Positions 25,893 through 34,231 of a DNA stretch of 64,000 nucleotides are shown here, piece after piece. The notes under the pieces are model-generated. The model had not been told where the DNA came from. It worked only from the letters and a program-made list of their open reading frames with translations, and made no database searches. The stretch spans positions 62,001 to 126,000 of the forward strand of contig DATGHU010000006.1 in the NCBI GenBank assembly GCA_035307765.1, in the 5' to 3' direction. Position 1 is the stretch's first letter; each line of letters starts with the position of its first letter. The DNA comes from a bacterium. GTDB lineage: Bacteria > Sysuimicrobiota > Sysuimicrobiia > Sysuimicrobiales > Segetimicrobiaceae. The position numbers and the translations under genes were made by a program.

Positions 25893-27476
25893 CTATTGCT
25901 GCAACCACACGGCTTTGAACCGCATCATGGTATCCGGGATCGCCGGGAGACCTTGGACCTGCTTCTGCATTCCAATCATGAGGTTCTCAAAGACCTGGAA
26001 CACCCAGGGGGCGTCTTCGACAACCTGGCGCTGAATCTGCCGGTAGAACCGGATTCGCTCAGGACCGTTTGGGATCACCCGCGTCTTCTCGAAGAGGGCG
26101 TCCACCATCGGGTTGCTGTAGGACACGGAATTCACGTTCCCCTTCGTGCTGAAGTGATTGTACATCGTGCCGTCGATGTCCGGTCGGGGGGTCCATGATC
26201 CGATCACGGCCTGGTAGCGTTTTCCGGTAATGCGGTCCTGCAGGGTCGTCGGATCGTATGCCTGGATGTTGGCCGTGATCCCGGCCTCCGCGAGCTGTGC
26301 CCGGATCAACTGGGCGAGTCGGGCTTGTTCCGGCGACGTGGAGATCTCAAGCGTGAAGGAGAAGCCTTTTGGCTGCCCACCCTCAACGAGTTTCGCCTTG
26401 GCCTTGTTGATATCGGTCAGATAGCCATACGCGCTGACCGCCGGATCGAAATACTGGCGGTACACAGGCGAGATCGGGCCGTACGCCGGTCGGGCCTGAC
26501 CAAAATAGATCGCGGTGACGATCTGGTCGCGGTTCACGGCGTACGAGACTGCCTGTCGAAGCGCTTTGCTGCTGAACGGCGGCATCGCGTTGTTCAGCCG
26601 AATCATCGGCCAGCGCGCTCCGGACAGCAGGATCGTATGGAACCGCGGATCATTGCGCACGGCCCGCTGCTCGCGGGCCGGCACGGTGTCGATGACATCG
26701 AGGCTGCCGGCGCGCAGGTTGGCCATCTTGACAGTTTCGTCGGGGGTCGGGTGGTAGATGATCTCATCCAGGTACGGGAGGCCGCGTTCCCAGTAGTTGT
26801 CGAACCGCTTCAGCGTGATGTGATCGTTCTTCACCCACTCCACGAACCCAAACGGCCCGGTGCCGACCGGGTGCAGGCCGTATTGGTCTCCCCACTTTCG
26901 GACCGCGGTCGGTGAGGACATGAACCCGGGCCCCTCGGTGAACCAGGAAAGCAGGGGGGTGAACGGCGCACTGAGGTCAAGCTCTAAGGTCGCCGGGTCG
27001 ACGACACGGGTCTCCTTGATTGGCGCGAGAATCGTGCGAAAGGCCGACCCGGTCTCGGGGTTCAACATCCGGTCGATGTTGAACTTCACCGCACTCGCAT
27101 CAAAACTCGTTCCGTCCTGGAATCGGACGCCGGTTTGGAGGTGGAACGTCACACGCAGCCCGTCCGGCGAGATGCTCCAACTCTTGACGAGTTCGGGCTT
27201 GATGGTGAAGGAGGAGTCAAGCGCAAAGAGGGGGTTAAAGATCGAGTAGAAGATCTGCCGTTCGTTGACGTTTGTGTAATGTGCCGGATCCAGCGTGCCC
27301 CAGTCGCCGCTAATCCCCACGCGCAAGGTACCGCCGCGTGTCGGTGACTGCGCGGAGGCTCGTCGGATACCCCAGTCGGGGAACAACATCCCCCCCGCGG
27401 CCACCGCCGCCACCAGCATTCCGGTGATCAGACGGACCGCCATTGTGCACAATCGCGACCACGGCCGGTTGGACAC
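25893..27476 (-). CDS. Dpp/Opp-type ABC transporter substrate-binding protein
   Basis: 527 residues, SBP_bac_5 family. A long hydrophobic signal ('MAVRLITGMLVAAVAAGGML') ends near 'RRASAQS'; there is no Tat twin-arginine in the usual place, so Sec export is likely. Hallmarks: 'LRVGISGDWGTLDPAHYTNV', 'FHLQTGVRFQDGTSFDASAV', 'HPVGTGPFGFVEW' and 'LRQAVSYAVNRDQIVTAIYF'. GTG 27476 has GGAGGGGG upstream; ATG 27443 is an alternative just before the signal. It is preceded by the isochorismatase-like gene (70-base gap). Confidence 0.87.
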   Translation of the reverse strand: MSNRPWSRLCTMAVRLITGMLVAAVAAGGMLFPDWGIRRASAQSPTRGGTLRVGISGDWGTLDPAHYTNVNERQIFYSIFNPLFALDSSFTIKPELVKSWSISPDGLRVTFHLQTGVRFQDGTSFDASAVKFNIDRMLNPETGSAFRTILAPIKETRVVDPATLELDLSAPFTPLLSWFTEGPGFMSSPTAVRKWGDQYGLHPVGTGPFGFVEWVKNDHITLKRFDNYWERGLPYLDEIIYHPTPDETVKMANLRAGSLDVIDTVPAREQRAVRNDPRFHTILLSGARWPMIRLNNAMPPFSSKALRQAVSYAVNRDQIVTAIYFGQARPAYGPISPVYRQYFDPAVSAYGYLTDINKAKAKLVEGGQPKGFSFTLEISTSPEQARLAQLIRAQLAEAGITANIQAYDPTTLQDRITGKRYQAVIGSWTPRPDIDGTMYNHFSTKGNVNSVSYSNPMVDALFEKTRVIPNGPERIRFYRQIQRQVVEDAPWVFQVFENLMIGMQKQVQGLPAIPDTMMRFKAVWLQQ

Positions 27477-27546
27477 GTGTCACCCCCTCCACCATTCGCC
27501 ACCCTGATTCGATACGGTTGTGCGGGAATGCTCCTGCGTCGTTCGG

Positions 27547-28206
27547 TTAGTCATGCGGTACGCGGACGCGCTGCAGCCACTTCTCGACGTGTCCGAGTGG
27601 GCGGACCAGCGAGTACTTCTGGGCCATATCGAATAGGTTGATGCGGTGCGGCGTTGGGGCGCGATCGAAGACGCACTCTTCCACGACGATGGTGCGAAAG
27701 TGGTAGTCATGGGCATCGACGACGGATGCCCGGACACAGCCGCTCGTCGTACATCCTGTCACCAGGAGGGTGTCGACGCGGAGCCCCATGAGATAGGCGG
27801 CGAGAGGCGTTCCAAAGAACGCGCTGGCCGCCGCTTTTCGATAGACCGCGTCGTGGCGTCGTGGGGCAAGCTCCCGGACGATATCGGTTCCCCGGCGGGC
27901 TTCGTGGCGGGTCGCACCCGCGGTTCGAGGGAACCCGTGTGTGTACACGATCGGCACGCCGCGCGCCCTGGCGATCCGCAGCAACCGGGCGATCTTCGGG
28001 ATGCTTCGCCATGCGATCTCGCCACAGCTGTTCCGGAACTTGGCGATAGACGACAGGATCGGCTCCGGTTTGTCTCCCGTGAAGTTGTATTCCATGTCGA
28101 CCACGAGCACCGCCGGCCGCCGGCCTTCCTTCGGCAAGCGGCCGTAACCGGCGCGGCGGTACACTTCGAGTTCATCTGCACCGATGAGTCCATTCCAGGC
28201 GTTCAT
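27547..28206 (-). CDS. isochorismatase-fold cysteine hydrolase (N-carbamoylsarcosine amidase-like)
   Basis: 219 residues. The catalytic triad is visible: Asp37 in 'AVLVVDMEYNF', Lys124 in 'AVYRKAAASAFFGT', and Cys157 in 'VTGCTTSGCVRASVVDAHDY'. The last phrase is that of N-carbamoylsarcosine amidohydrolase, maleamate amidase and related amide hydrolases rather than true isochorismatase. It is the first well-supported gene of the importer operon, so it probably hydrolyses an amide or ureido group on the imported compound (inference). Its ATG overlaps the stop of a small upstream ORF (ATGA). Confidence 0.82.
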   Translation of the reverse strand: MNAWNGLIGADELEVYRRAGYGRLPKEGRRPAVLVVDMEYNFTGDKPEPILSSIAKFRNSCGEIAWRSIPKIARLLRIARARGVPIVYTHGFPRTAGATRHEARRGTDIVRELAPRRHDAVYRKAAASAFFGTPLAAYLMGLRVDTLLVTGCTTSGCVRASVVDAHDYHFRTIVVEECVFDRAPTPHRINLFDMAQKYSLVRPLGHVEKWLQRVRVPHD

Positions 28207-28454
28207 CGTGTGGCGCGATCCATGCGGGGCATTTGATGGCGCTGCCTTGGCGCTAGTGTCGCCTGCATCATGTCCTCGCCGGCCGACCGCTCTACCTCGT
28301 CGGGGCTGCGGCGGCGGACGAGGGCCCGGCGGTCCCGCGCCGAATCACCCGCCCACTTCGCGGATCGTACGATGGGCGAGTTCGCTGAGGGGTTTTTGTC
28401 TGCGATTGTGCGTCGGATTGAGTCGAGATTCGCCAGCGCGTGGGTTTTTGCCAT
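28203..28454 (-). CDS. small ORF coupled to the cysteine hydrolase, unknown
   Basis: 83 codons. Its ATG at 28454 has a good ribosome site (GGAGGGCACC) and its TGA overlaps the hydrolase ATG as ATGA. The first 30 residues ('MAKTHALANLDSIRRTIADK') look plausible, but the second half is Arg/Ala-rich and could be read in another frame, where '...PLSELAHRTIREVGG' then stops. It may be a real small protein, or a frameshifted remnant of one. No family recognised. Confidence 0.3.
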   Translation of the reverse strand: MAKTHALANLDSIRRTIADKNPSANSPIVRSAKWAGDSARDRRALVRRRSPDEVERSAGEDMMQATLAPRQRHQMPRMDRATR

Positions 28455-28530
28455 GGTGCCCTCCGCGTGATTTCATTAGCCGCAACCTGAAGCAGGACGT
28501 GAGTCGCGCCGATCGTATTCGGGCACCCGT

Positions 28531-28560
28531 CCAAAGGTCGTACACCGGTAGCACCTTTGG
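28531..28560. promoter_or_regulatory. inverted repeat, candidate operator or hairpin
   Basis: CCAAAGGT (28531-28538) and ACCTTTGG (28553-28560) are exact reverse complements separated by 14 bases. The spacer holds ACCGGTA, which recurs at 28751-28777. It lies 76 bases upstream of the small minus-strand ORF start. Confidence 0.4.
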
Positions 28561-28750
28561 CATACCATAGCTTTTTCGCGCATGGTCAAATCACCTGCGG
28601 AACCTCAACATGGGACGTTTTTCGGACGTGCCTGCGACTGCCGAGACCAGTCGCTTGCCAGAGCAGGACGAACGACTGCCATCGAGAACGTATGCACCAA
28701 ATAACACGTACGCATCTTCCTTATATGAGGACACATGACGGGGCGGCAAG

Positions 28751-28777
28751 GTACCGGTAGCGGGAGTGCACCGGTAC
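28751..28777. promoter_or_regulatory. inverted repeat upstream of DUF3830, candidate operator
   Basis: GTACCGGT (28751-28758) and ACCGGTAC (28770-28777) are exact reverse complements with an 11-base spacer, so the centres are 19 bases apart, about two helical turns. It lies 79 bases before the DUF3830 ATG. It fits a dimeric repressor or activator site; the regulator is unknown. Confidence 0.45.
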
Positions 28778-28855
28778 GGCATGGCGATCGGCAGCCACTT
28801 CGTTGGAGGTTGCGCCGAGTGGGATATCCGCTGACGATCGTCGAGGCGGGAGCGG

Positions 28856-29275
28856 ATGTATAAGATCATGATCGACCTAGGTGGCACAAAGGCGGGCGCG
28901 GAACTCTGGGACGAAAAGGCCCCGAAGACGATCGCGGCGTTGCTGCGGCATTTTCCCATGGCCGACCGGACCATTCACGTGCGGTGGTCCGGGGCCGCGT
29001 GGCGGACTGAAAAGAATTATCCACTCGAGATCGGGAAGGTCGAGAACCCCGCTACCTGGTTGGATCCCGGAGACATCATTTACTATGACGATCCACGATA
29101 CCAGCTTTACAAGCTGGCGTTCGCCTACGGCAAGAGCCAGTGGCGGGACGACAAGGGCGAGCTCCACGTTGCACGGATCGGCAAGGTGATCGATAGCCTC
29201 GACGCCTTCGTCAAGGCGAGCGACGAGGTGTTGTTTTGGGGGCCGAAGGCGGTGACGATCCGTCTTGCGCCGTGA
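28856..29275 (+). CDS. DUF3830-family protein
   Basis: 139 residues. Pattern elements: 'WDEKAPKTIAALLRHFPMAD', 'VRWSGAAWRTEKNYPLEIG', 'DPGDIIYYDDPRYQLYKLAF' and 'FWGPKAVTIRLAP'. It is closest to the 22936 product ('VKWSGDAWRTEG'). ATG 28856 with GGCGGGAG upstream. It is the first gene of an operon continuing with a binding protein, two permeases and a TcuAB-like pair. This is the clearest case in the window of DUF3830 leading an importer operon that also carries catabolic enzymes. Confidence 0.75.
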   Translation: MYKIMIDLGGTKAGAELWDEKAPKTIAALLRHFPMADRTIHVRWSGAAWRTEKNYPLEIGKVENPATWLDPGDIIYYDDPRYQLYKLAFAYGKSQWRDDKGELHVARIGKVIDSLDAFVKASDEVLFWGPKAVTIRLAP

Positions 29276-29392
29276 TCATCCCTCGGGGGGTGTGAGTCGC
29301 TGCTGATGGTTAGTCCATAGGCAGGGAATGGGGGGCGTGGATGTGGCCAGTCCCGTCGGCCCGCGGAACGATGAGCATAGGGAGGGGGAGCC

Positions 29393-31009
29393 ATGCGCGA
29401 CAGGAATCGGCAGGTGGATTCCTTGAATCGAACGGCATCCTTCCCACGCCGGCGTCGCATCACTCGCCGGGACCTTCTGCGGATGAGCGCTGGGGCCGGG
29501 CTTGGCCTGGCGCTGGCGCGCGATGCGGCGACGCGCGCTACGGCCTTCGCGGCACCCCCCCCACAGCCAGGAGGGATCTTGCGTGTGGGAGCGGTGGCCG
29601 ATACGCACACCCTGGACCCACACTTTTCCGTGGATTGGTCGGAGCGGCCCGTGATGTACGCGATCTACAACACGCTCGTCTCCGCGACGCCGACGTTCGA
29701 AATCGCCCCCGAATTAGGTCGATCCTGGAAGATCTCCGCGGATGGGCTGACGATCACGGTCTCATTGCAGCCGAATGTCAAATTTCACGACGGGACCGTC
29801 TGCGACGCCGAAGCCGTGAAGTGGAACATCGACTTCATCCTGGACAAGGCGAACAACTCCCCCCAATTCAAACAACTCGACCCGTTTCTCTCCGGCGTCG
29901 AGGCCAGCGGGCCGACGACGGTGGTGTTTCGCCTGAAGAAACCCTACGCGGGATTCCTCGCCGCCTTTACCGAACGCCCCGGCTTCATCGTCTCCCCCGC
30001 GGCGTATCAAAAGTACGGTAAGGATTTTGGCCGCAATCCGGTCGGGACGGGGATGTTTCAATTCGTGGAGTGGCTCCCGGATGACCACGTGTCGGTCAAG
30101 CGGTTTGACGGGTATTGGGGTAGGTCCAAGGCGTCCCTCGATGGCATCACCTACAGGGTCGTCCCCGATCCCGCGGTTCGCGACACGATGGTCCGCACAG
30201 GCGAGCTCGACATCACCAGCGAGCCGGATCCCAAGGACATCGCGGTGCTTCAGAAGAGCCCTGGGGTGAAGGTTGTGAGCGAGAATCCGTCGGGTCATTG
30301 GTGGGGGGTCCAGTGGCGGGTCGACCGTCCCCCCTTCAATAACAAGGCACTCCGGCAGGCGATTGCGTACGGGATCGACCGCGGTGAATTCGTGAAAGTG
30401 ATGCTCGGGGGGCGGGGCAGCATCGCCAACGGGCCCACCCCGTCGATTGTGTGGTGGTACAGCCGGACCGCGAAGGGGTTCTCCTACGATCCCGATCGTG
30501 CCAAGCAGTTGCTGGCGGAAGCGGGGTATCAGAATGGTTTCTCGGCCCAATTCTCAACCGACAATACGCCGGTGGGACTCCAGTTCGCCCAGTTGCTGCA
30601 GGCCCAGCTCAAGCGGATCAACGTGACCCTGACGATCAACCCGGTCGACCCGTCAAATCTGTACCAGGAGGTCCTGCAGCAGAAGGTCAACTGGACACGG
30701 ACGGACTGGACGCTCCGGGCGGATCCAGACGGGCTGCTGCGGATTTTGTTCTACACCGGCAACTACGCGAATTCGACGGGGTACTCGAATCCAACCGTCG
30801 ATAAGCTGCTCGACCAAGGCAACTCCACATACGACCGCAACGCGCGGAAGAGTATCTACGCGCAGATCGAACAACAGGTGATCGACGACGCGCCGTACGT
30901 GTGGGTCTTTTATCCGTCCGAGGATGCGCCGATGCGGACAACGGTTCAAGAATACGCGTGGATCCCGGATTCGGTGCCGCGGTACCGCAGCCTTTGGCTG
31001 GCAAAGTGA
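29393..31009 (+). CDS. Dpp/Opp-type ABC transporter substrate-binding protein
   Basis: 538 residues, SBP_bac_5 family, with a Tat-type signal ('ITRRDLLRMSAGAGLGLALA') and cleavage near 'ATAFAAPP'. Hallmarks: 'LRVGAVADTHTLDPHFSVDW', 'VSLQPNVKFHDGTVCDAEAV', 'NPVGTGMFQFVEWLPDDHVS' and 'LRQAIAYGIDRGEFVKVMLG'. ATG 29393 has AGGGAGGGGGAG upstream. Seven bases after its stop the DppB gene begins. With TcuAB downstream, the ligand may be a tricarboxylate or related organic acid rather than a peptide (inference). Confidence 0.87.
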   Translation: MRDRNRQVDSLNRTASFPRRRRITRRDLLRMSAGAGLGLALARDAATRATAFAAPPPQPGGILRVGAVADTHTLDPHFSVDWSERPVMYAIYNTLVSATPTFEIAPELGRSWKISADGLTITVSLQPNVKFHDGTVCDAEAVKWNIDFILDKANNSPQFKQLDPFLSGVEASGPTTVVFRLKKPYAGFLAAFTERPGFIVSPAAYQKYGKDFGRNPVGTGMFQFVEWLPDDHVSVKRFDGYWGRSKASLDGITYRVVPDPAVRDTMVRTGELDITSEPDPKDIAVLQKSPGVKVVSENPSGHWWGVQWRVDRPPFNNKALRQAIAYGIDRGEFVKVMLGGRGSIANGPTPSIVWWYSRTAKGFSYDPDRAKQLLAEAGYQNGFSAQFSTDNTPVGLQFAQLLQAQLKRINVTLTINPVDPSNLYQEVLQQKVNWTRTDWTLRADPDGLLRILFYTGNYANSTGYSNPTVDKLLDQGNSTYDRNARKSIYAQIEQQVIDDAPYVWVFYPSEDAPMRTTVQEYAWIPDSVPRYRSLWLAK

Positions 31010-31015
31010 CCGTGC

Positions 31016-31960
31016 GTGTGGCGCTACATCGTCGCCCGGGTCGCCGCGGTCGTCCCGATGATCGTGCTGGTGACGATGGCGGTCTTCTGGCTCCTTCACG
31101 GGCTGCTCGGGGATCCGACGCTGCTGATCCTCGGGCGCGACGCGGATCCCCAAACCGCGCAGAGGCTCAGGCATGAGCTAGGATTGGACCGTCCCCTGGA
31201 TGTGCAGTACCTGGACTGGGTGAGCCACGCGTTTCGGGGCGACCTGGGCCGGTCGTTGCGCACCCACGAACCGGTCGCGCAGGCGATGCGGGAACGGGCC
31301 CTGCCGACCGCGGAATTGACGATCCTGTCAATGGGGTTGGCGGCGGCGGGCGCCTTGGTCCTCGGCAGCGTGGCCGCGGTGTGGTACGGGTCGCTGGCGG
31401 ACTTCGGAGTTTCAAGCTTCTGCGTCGTTGGGGTGACCTTACCGAACTTCCTGCTGGGGATTACGCTCATCTTGGTGTTTGCCCTCACGCTGCGGTGGCT
31501 CCCCAGCGGCGGATTCGTCTCCCCGCTCAATAACCTGGGTGCCAACCTGCGGGTGATGATTCTGCCGGTTCTGACCCTCAGCGTGGCGTATGTTGGCATC
31601 CTGGCCTTGGTGCTCAAGTCAAGCCTGCGCGCCACCCTCGGGGCGCCCTACGTGCAAACGGCCCGGGCCAAGGGCATCGCAGAGCGCCGTGTGCTCGTTC
31701 GGCACGCGGTGCGAAATTCGCTGATCCCGCTGCTCAGCGTGTTGGGCATTGAATTTGGTCGGTTGTTCGGCGGGGCGGTCGTGACCGAAACGGTCTTCGC
31801 GCTGCCCGGGGTGGGCCGGCTTCTGGTGGACTCGATCCTCGGGCGCGATTTCCCAGTCGTGCAGGCCGTGGTGGCATCCATGACATGTGGCGTGTTGTTC
31901 GTCAATCTGCTCGTCGATCTGTCGTACGCGTGGCTCGACCCCCGCGTGTCGTATGATTAG
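31016..31960 (+). CDS. Dpp/Opp-type ABC transporter permease (DppB-like)
   Basis: 314 residues beginning 'MWRYIVARVAAVVPMIVLVT' from a GTG at 31016. EAA loop: 'TARAKGIAERRVLVRHAVRN'. C-terminus 'YAWLDPRVSYD'. About six membrane helices. The gene overlaps the next one by 8 bases, so the two permeases are translationally coupled. Confidence 0.87.
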   Translation: MWRYIVARVAAVVPMIVLVTMAVFWLLHGLLGDPTLLILGRDADPQTAQRLRHELGLDRPLDVQYLDWVSHAFRGDLGRSLRTHEPVAQAMRERALPTAELTILSMGLAAAGALVLGSVAAVWYGSLADFGVSSFCVVGVTLPNFLLGITLILVFALTLRWLPSGGFVSPLNNLGANLRVMILPVLTLSVAYVGILALVLKSSLRATLGAPYVQTARAKGIAERRVLVRHAVRNSLIPLLSVLGIEFGRLFGGAVVTETVFALPGVGRLLVDSILGRDFPVVQAVVASMTCGVLFVNLLVDLSYAWLDPRVSYD

Positions 31961-32837
31961 CCCCCACATCGCCCGAGGTGGTGTCGGGCGTTCGAAAGTT
32001 GCTGGGGCACCGTCGGGGAGGTGGCGGCGCTTCGTTCGCAACCGCGCCCTGGCCGTGGGCGGCGGTCTGAGCGCCGTGGTCATCGCGGTGGCGCTCGCGG
32101 CGCCGGTTCTCGCGCCGTACGATCCGCTGACGATTCACGCTAACCACACCCTGGAGGGGCCGACGCGGATGTTCCTCCTTGGCACCGATGACCTCGGCCG
32201 CGACAACCTGAGCCAGGACATCTATGGTGCGCGGCTCTCCCTGATCGTCGGCTTGGGATCCGTCGCCCTGGGGACCATCGGGGGGGTTCCGTGGGGGTTG
32301 GCGGGCGGGTTTCTCGGTGGCCGTGTCGGATATGTGTTGATGCGGTTGGCGGATCTGGTCCTTGTCTTTCCCTCGCTGGTGCTGGCGTTGGTGATTCGGG
32401 CGCTGCTTGGGGCCGGTCTCACCAATGTGATCATCGCCCTCGGCGTGACGATCATGCCGGCGCTGGCCCGCGTGGTTCGCGGGGAAGTGCTGGCACTCCG
32501 CGAGCGTGATTTCGTCACCGCTGCCGTCTCGGTGGGCGCCCGAAACTCGCGCATTCTGGCCCGGCACATTATTCCGAACGTGCTCGACCTGATCGTCGTA
32601 CTCGGAGCGATCTACACGGGCGGGGCGATCCTCACCGAGGCGAGCCTGTCCTTCCTGGGCTTCGGCACGCCCCCGCCGGCGCCGGGTTGGGGCCGGATCC
32701 TGCAAGAGGGGTATTCGTACCTCGCGATTACCCCGTGGCCGTCCCTCACCGCGGGGGTCGCGATATTTCTGGCCGTGCTGGGCTTCTATCTGGTTGGGGA
32801 GGGGGCGCGGCGCATCGTGCAGCGTGATCGCGCCTGA
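31953..32837 (+). CDS. Dpp/Opp-type ABC transporter permease (DppC-like)
   Basis: 294 residues from ATG 31953, which overlaps the DppB stop and removes a spurious 22-residue lead. DppC features: 'LAPYDPLTIHANHTLEGPTR', 'LGTDDLGRDNLSQDIYGARL', EAA loop 'AVSVGARNSRILARHIIPN' and 'LTEASLSFLGFGTPPPAPGW'. The flavoprotein TcuA-like gene begins 5 bases after its stop. Confidence 0.86.
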   Translation: MISPHIARGGVGRSKVAGAPSGRWRRFVRNRALAVGGGLSAVVIAVALAAPVLAPYDPLTIHANHTLEGPTRMFLLGTDDLGRDNLSQDIYGARLSLIVGLGSVALGTIGGVPWGLAGGFLGGRVGYVLMRLADLVLVFPSLVLALVIRALLGAGLTNVIIALGVTIMPALARVVRGEVLALRERDFVTAAVSVGARNSRILARHIIPNVLDLIVVLGAIYTGGAILTEASLSFLGFGTPPPAPGWGRILQEGYSYLAITPWPSLTAGVAIFLAVLGFYLVGEGARRIVQRDRA

Positions 32838-32842
32838 GTGCG

Positions 32843-34231
32843 TTGGAGGAGTATCACGTCATCGTGGTCGGTGGGGGGCACGCGGCGCTCAGCGCAGCGC
32901 TGTCGGCGCGCCGTGCCGGGCGGCGCGTCCTGGTGCTGGAGCGGGCTCCTCAACACATGCGCGGCGGCAACAGTCGGCACACCCGCAACGTCCGCTGCGC
33001 CCACGACCGGGCCGATCCGTACCTCACCGGGGAGTACGGAGAGGATGAATTTCTCGAAGACCTGCGCAAGGTTGGCGGGGGTCAGGTGAACGTGGACCTG
33101 GCGCGTTTTGCCATTTCCGAGTCCAGAACCCTTCCCCCCTGGATGACGGAGCACGGAGCGACGTGGCAGCGGGCGCTGAGCGGGACGCTGTCGCTGGGAC
33201 GGACGAACCGGTTCTTTCTCGGGGGCGGGAAGGCGCTCCTGAACGCGTACTATGACACTTGCCGGCGCCTCGGCGTAGAGGTGCGGTACGAAGCGGGTGT
33301 CGAGGACATCGTGGTGGAGGGGCGCCGGGCCGAGGCGGTCGTCCTCCGGCGCGGCGGGTCGCGCGAGCTCGTGCGAGGGAAGGCCGTGGTGGTCGCCGCC
33401 GGCGGGTTTGAGGCCAACCTCGGCTGGCTCAAGCGGTATTGGGGGGCGGCGGCGGACAATTTCGTCGTCCGCGGCACCCCCTACAACGACGGCACGGTGC
33501 TCGCGGCGCTGCTGGAGAAGGGCGCCGCGCAGGTGGGGGATCCCAAGGGGTTTCACGCGATCGCTGTCGACGCTCGAGCACCCAAGTACGATGGGGGCAT
33601 CGCCACGCGTCTGGATTCGATCCCGTTTGGCATCGTCGTCAACCAAGCCGGGGCGCGGTTTTCCGACGAGGGCGAGGACCTATGGCCCAAGCGCTATGCG
33701 AGCTGGGGGGCGCGGGTCGCCGCCCAGCCCGGCCAAATTGCCTACAGCATCTTCGACGCGAAGGCGATCGGCTGCTTCCTCCCGCCGCTGTACAAACCGT
33801 TTCAGGCCGATTCCATCGCGGCGCTCGCCGCGCTGCTGCAGATCGATCCGGGCGCGCTCGTGAGCACGGTCGACGCGTACAACCGTGCGACCGCCGGGAA
33901 CACGGCGTTTCGCGCGGACGCGCTGGATGGGTTGTGCACGCGCGGCCTGGGGCTCCCGAAGAGCAACTGGGCGCGCCCGATCGATCGGCCGCCGTTTTGC
34001 GCATCGCCCCTGCGTCCGGGGGTGACCTTTACGTACATGGGCGTGGGCGTCGACGAGACGGCGCGCCTGGTCGACCGCCACGGCCGACCATTTGCCAACC
34101 TCTACGCGGCGGGGGAAATCATGTCGGGGAACATTTTGGCAAGCGGGTACCTGGCCGGGTTCGGAATGACGATTGGCGGCGTCTTCGGGCGCCTCGCCGG
34201 CCGGGAGGCGGCGACGCATGCCGCTCACTGA
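32843..34231 (+). CDS. tcuA: FAD-dependent tricarballylate dehydrogenase-like protein (TcuA family)
   Basis: 462 residues. The N-terminal 'YHVIVVGGGHAALSAALSAR' binds FAD. 'MRGGNSRHTRNVRCAHD' and the C-terminal 'YMGVGVDETARLVDRHGRPF' and 'NLYAAGEIMSGNILASGYLA' are the TcuA/fumarate-reductase flavoprotein pattern. TcuA oxidises tricarballylate to cis-aconitate in Salmonella. The TTG start at 32843 is the only one that keeps the FAD motif; it follows the permease stop by 5 bases. Followed by its usual partner TcuB. The substrate here may be tricarballylate or another polycarboxylate. Confidence 0.82.
   Translation: MEEYHVIVVGGGHAALSAALSARRAGRRVLVLERAPQHMRGGNSRHTRNVRCAHDRADPYLTGEYGEDEFLEDLRKVGGGQVNVDLARFAISESRTLPPWMTEHGATWQRALSGTLSLGRTNRFFLGGGKALLNAYYDTCRRLGVEVRYEAGVEDIVVEGRRAEAVVLRRGGSRELVRGKAVVVAAGGFEANLGWLKRYWGAAADNFVVRGTPYNDGTVLAALLEKGAAQVGDPKGFHAIAVDARAPKYDGGIATRLDSIPFGIVVNQAGARFSDEGEDLWPKRYASWGARVAAQPGQIAYSIFDAKAIGCFLPPLYKPFQADSIAALAALLQIDPGALVSTVDAYNRATAGNTAFRADALDGLCTRGLGLPKSNWARPIDRPPFCASPLRPGVTFTYMGVGVDETARLVDRHGRPFANLYAAGEIMSGNILASGYLAGFGMTIGGVFGRLAGREAATHAAH

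Larger units (their letters stand above)
28455..28855 (+). other. 401-base divergent intergenic region, no gene recognised
   Basis: This region separates the minus-strand hydrolase/importer operon from the plus-strand DUF3830/importer/TcuAB operon, so it should hold both promoters. No credible coding frame. It is locally AT-richer than its surroundings (for example about 28690-28735). Two perfect 8-base inverted repeats are annotated separately; the motif ACCGGTA occurs in both. Confidence 0.45.
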
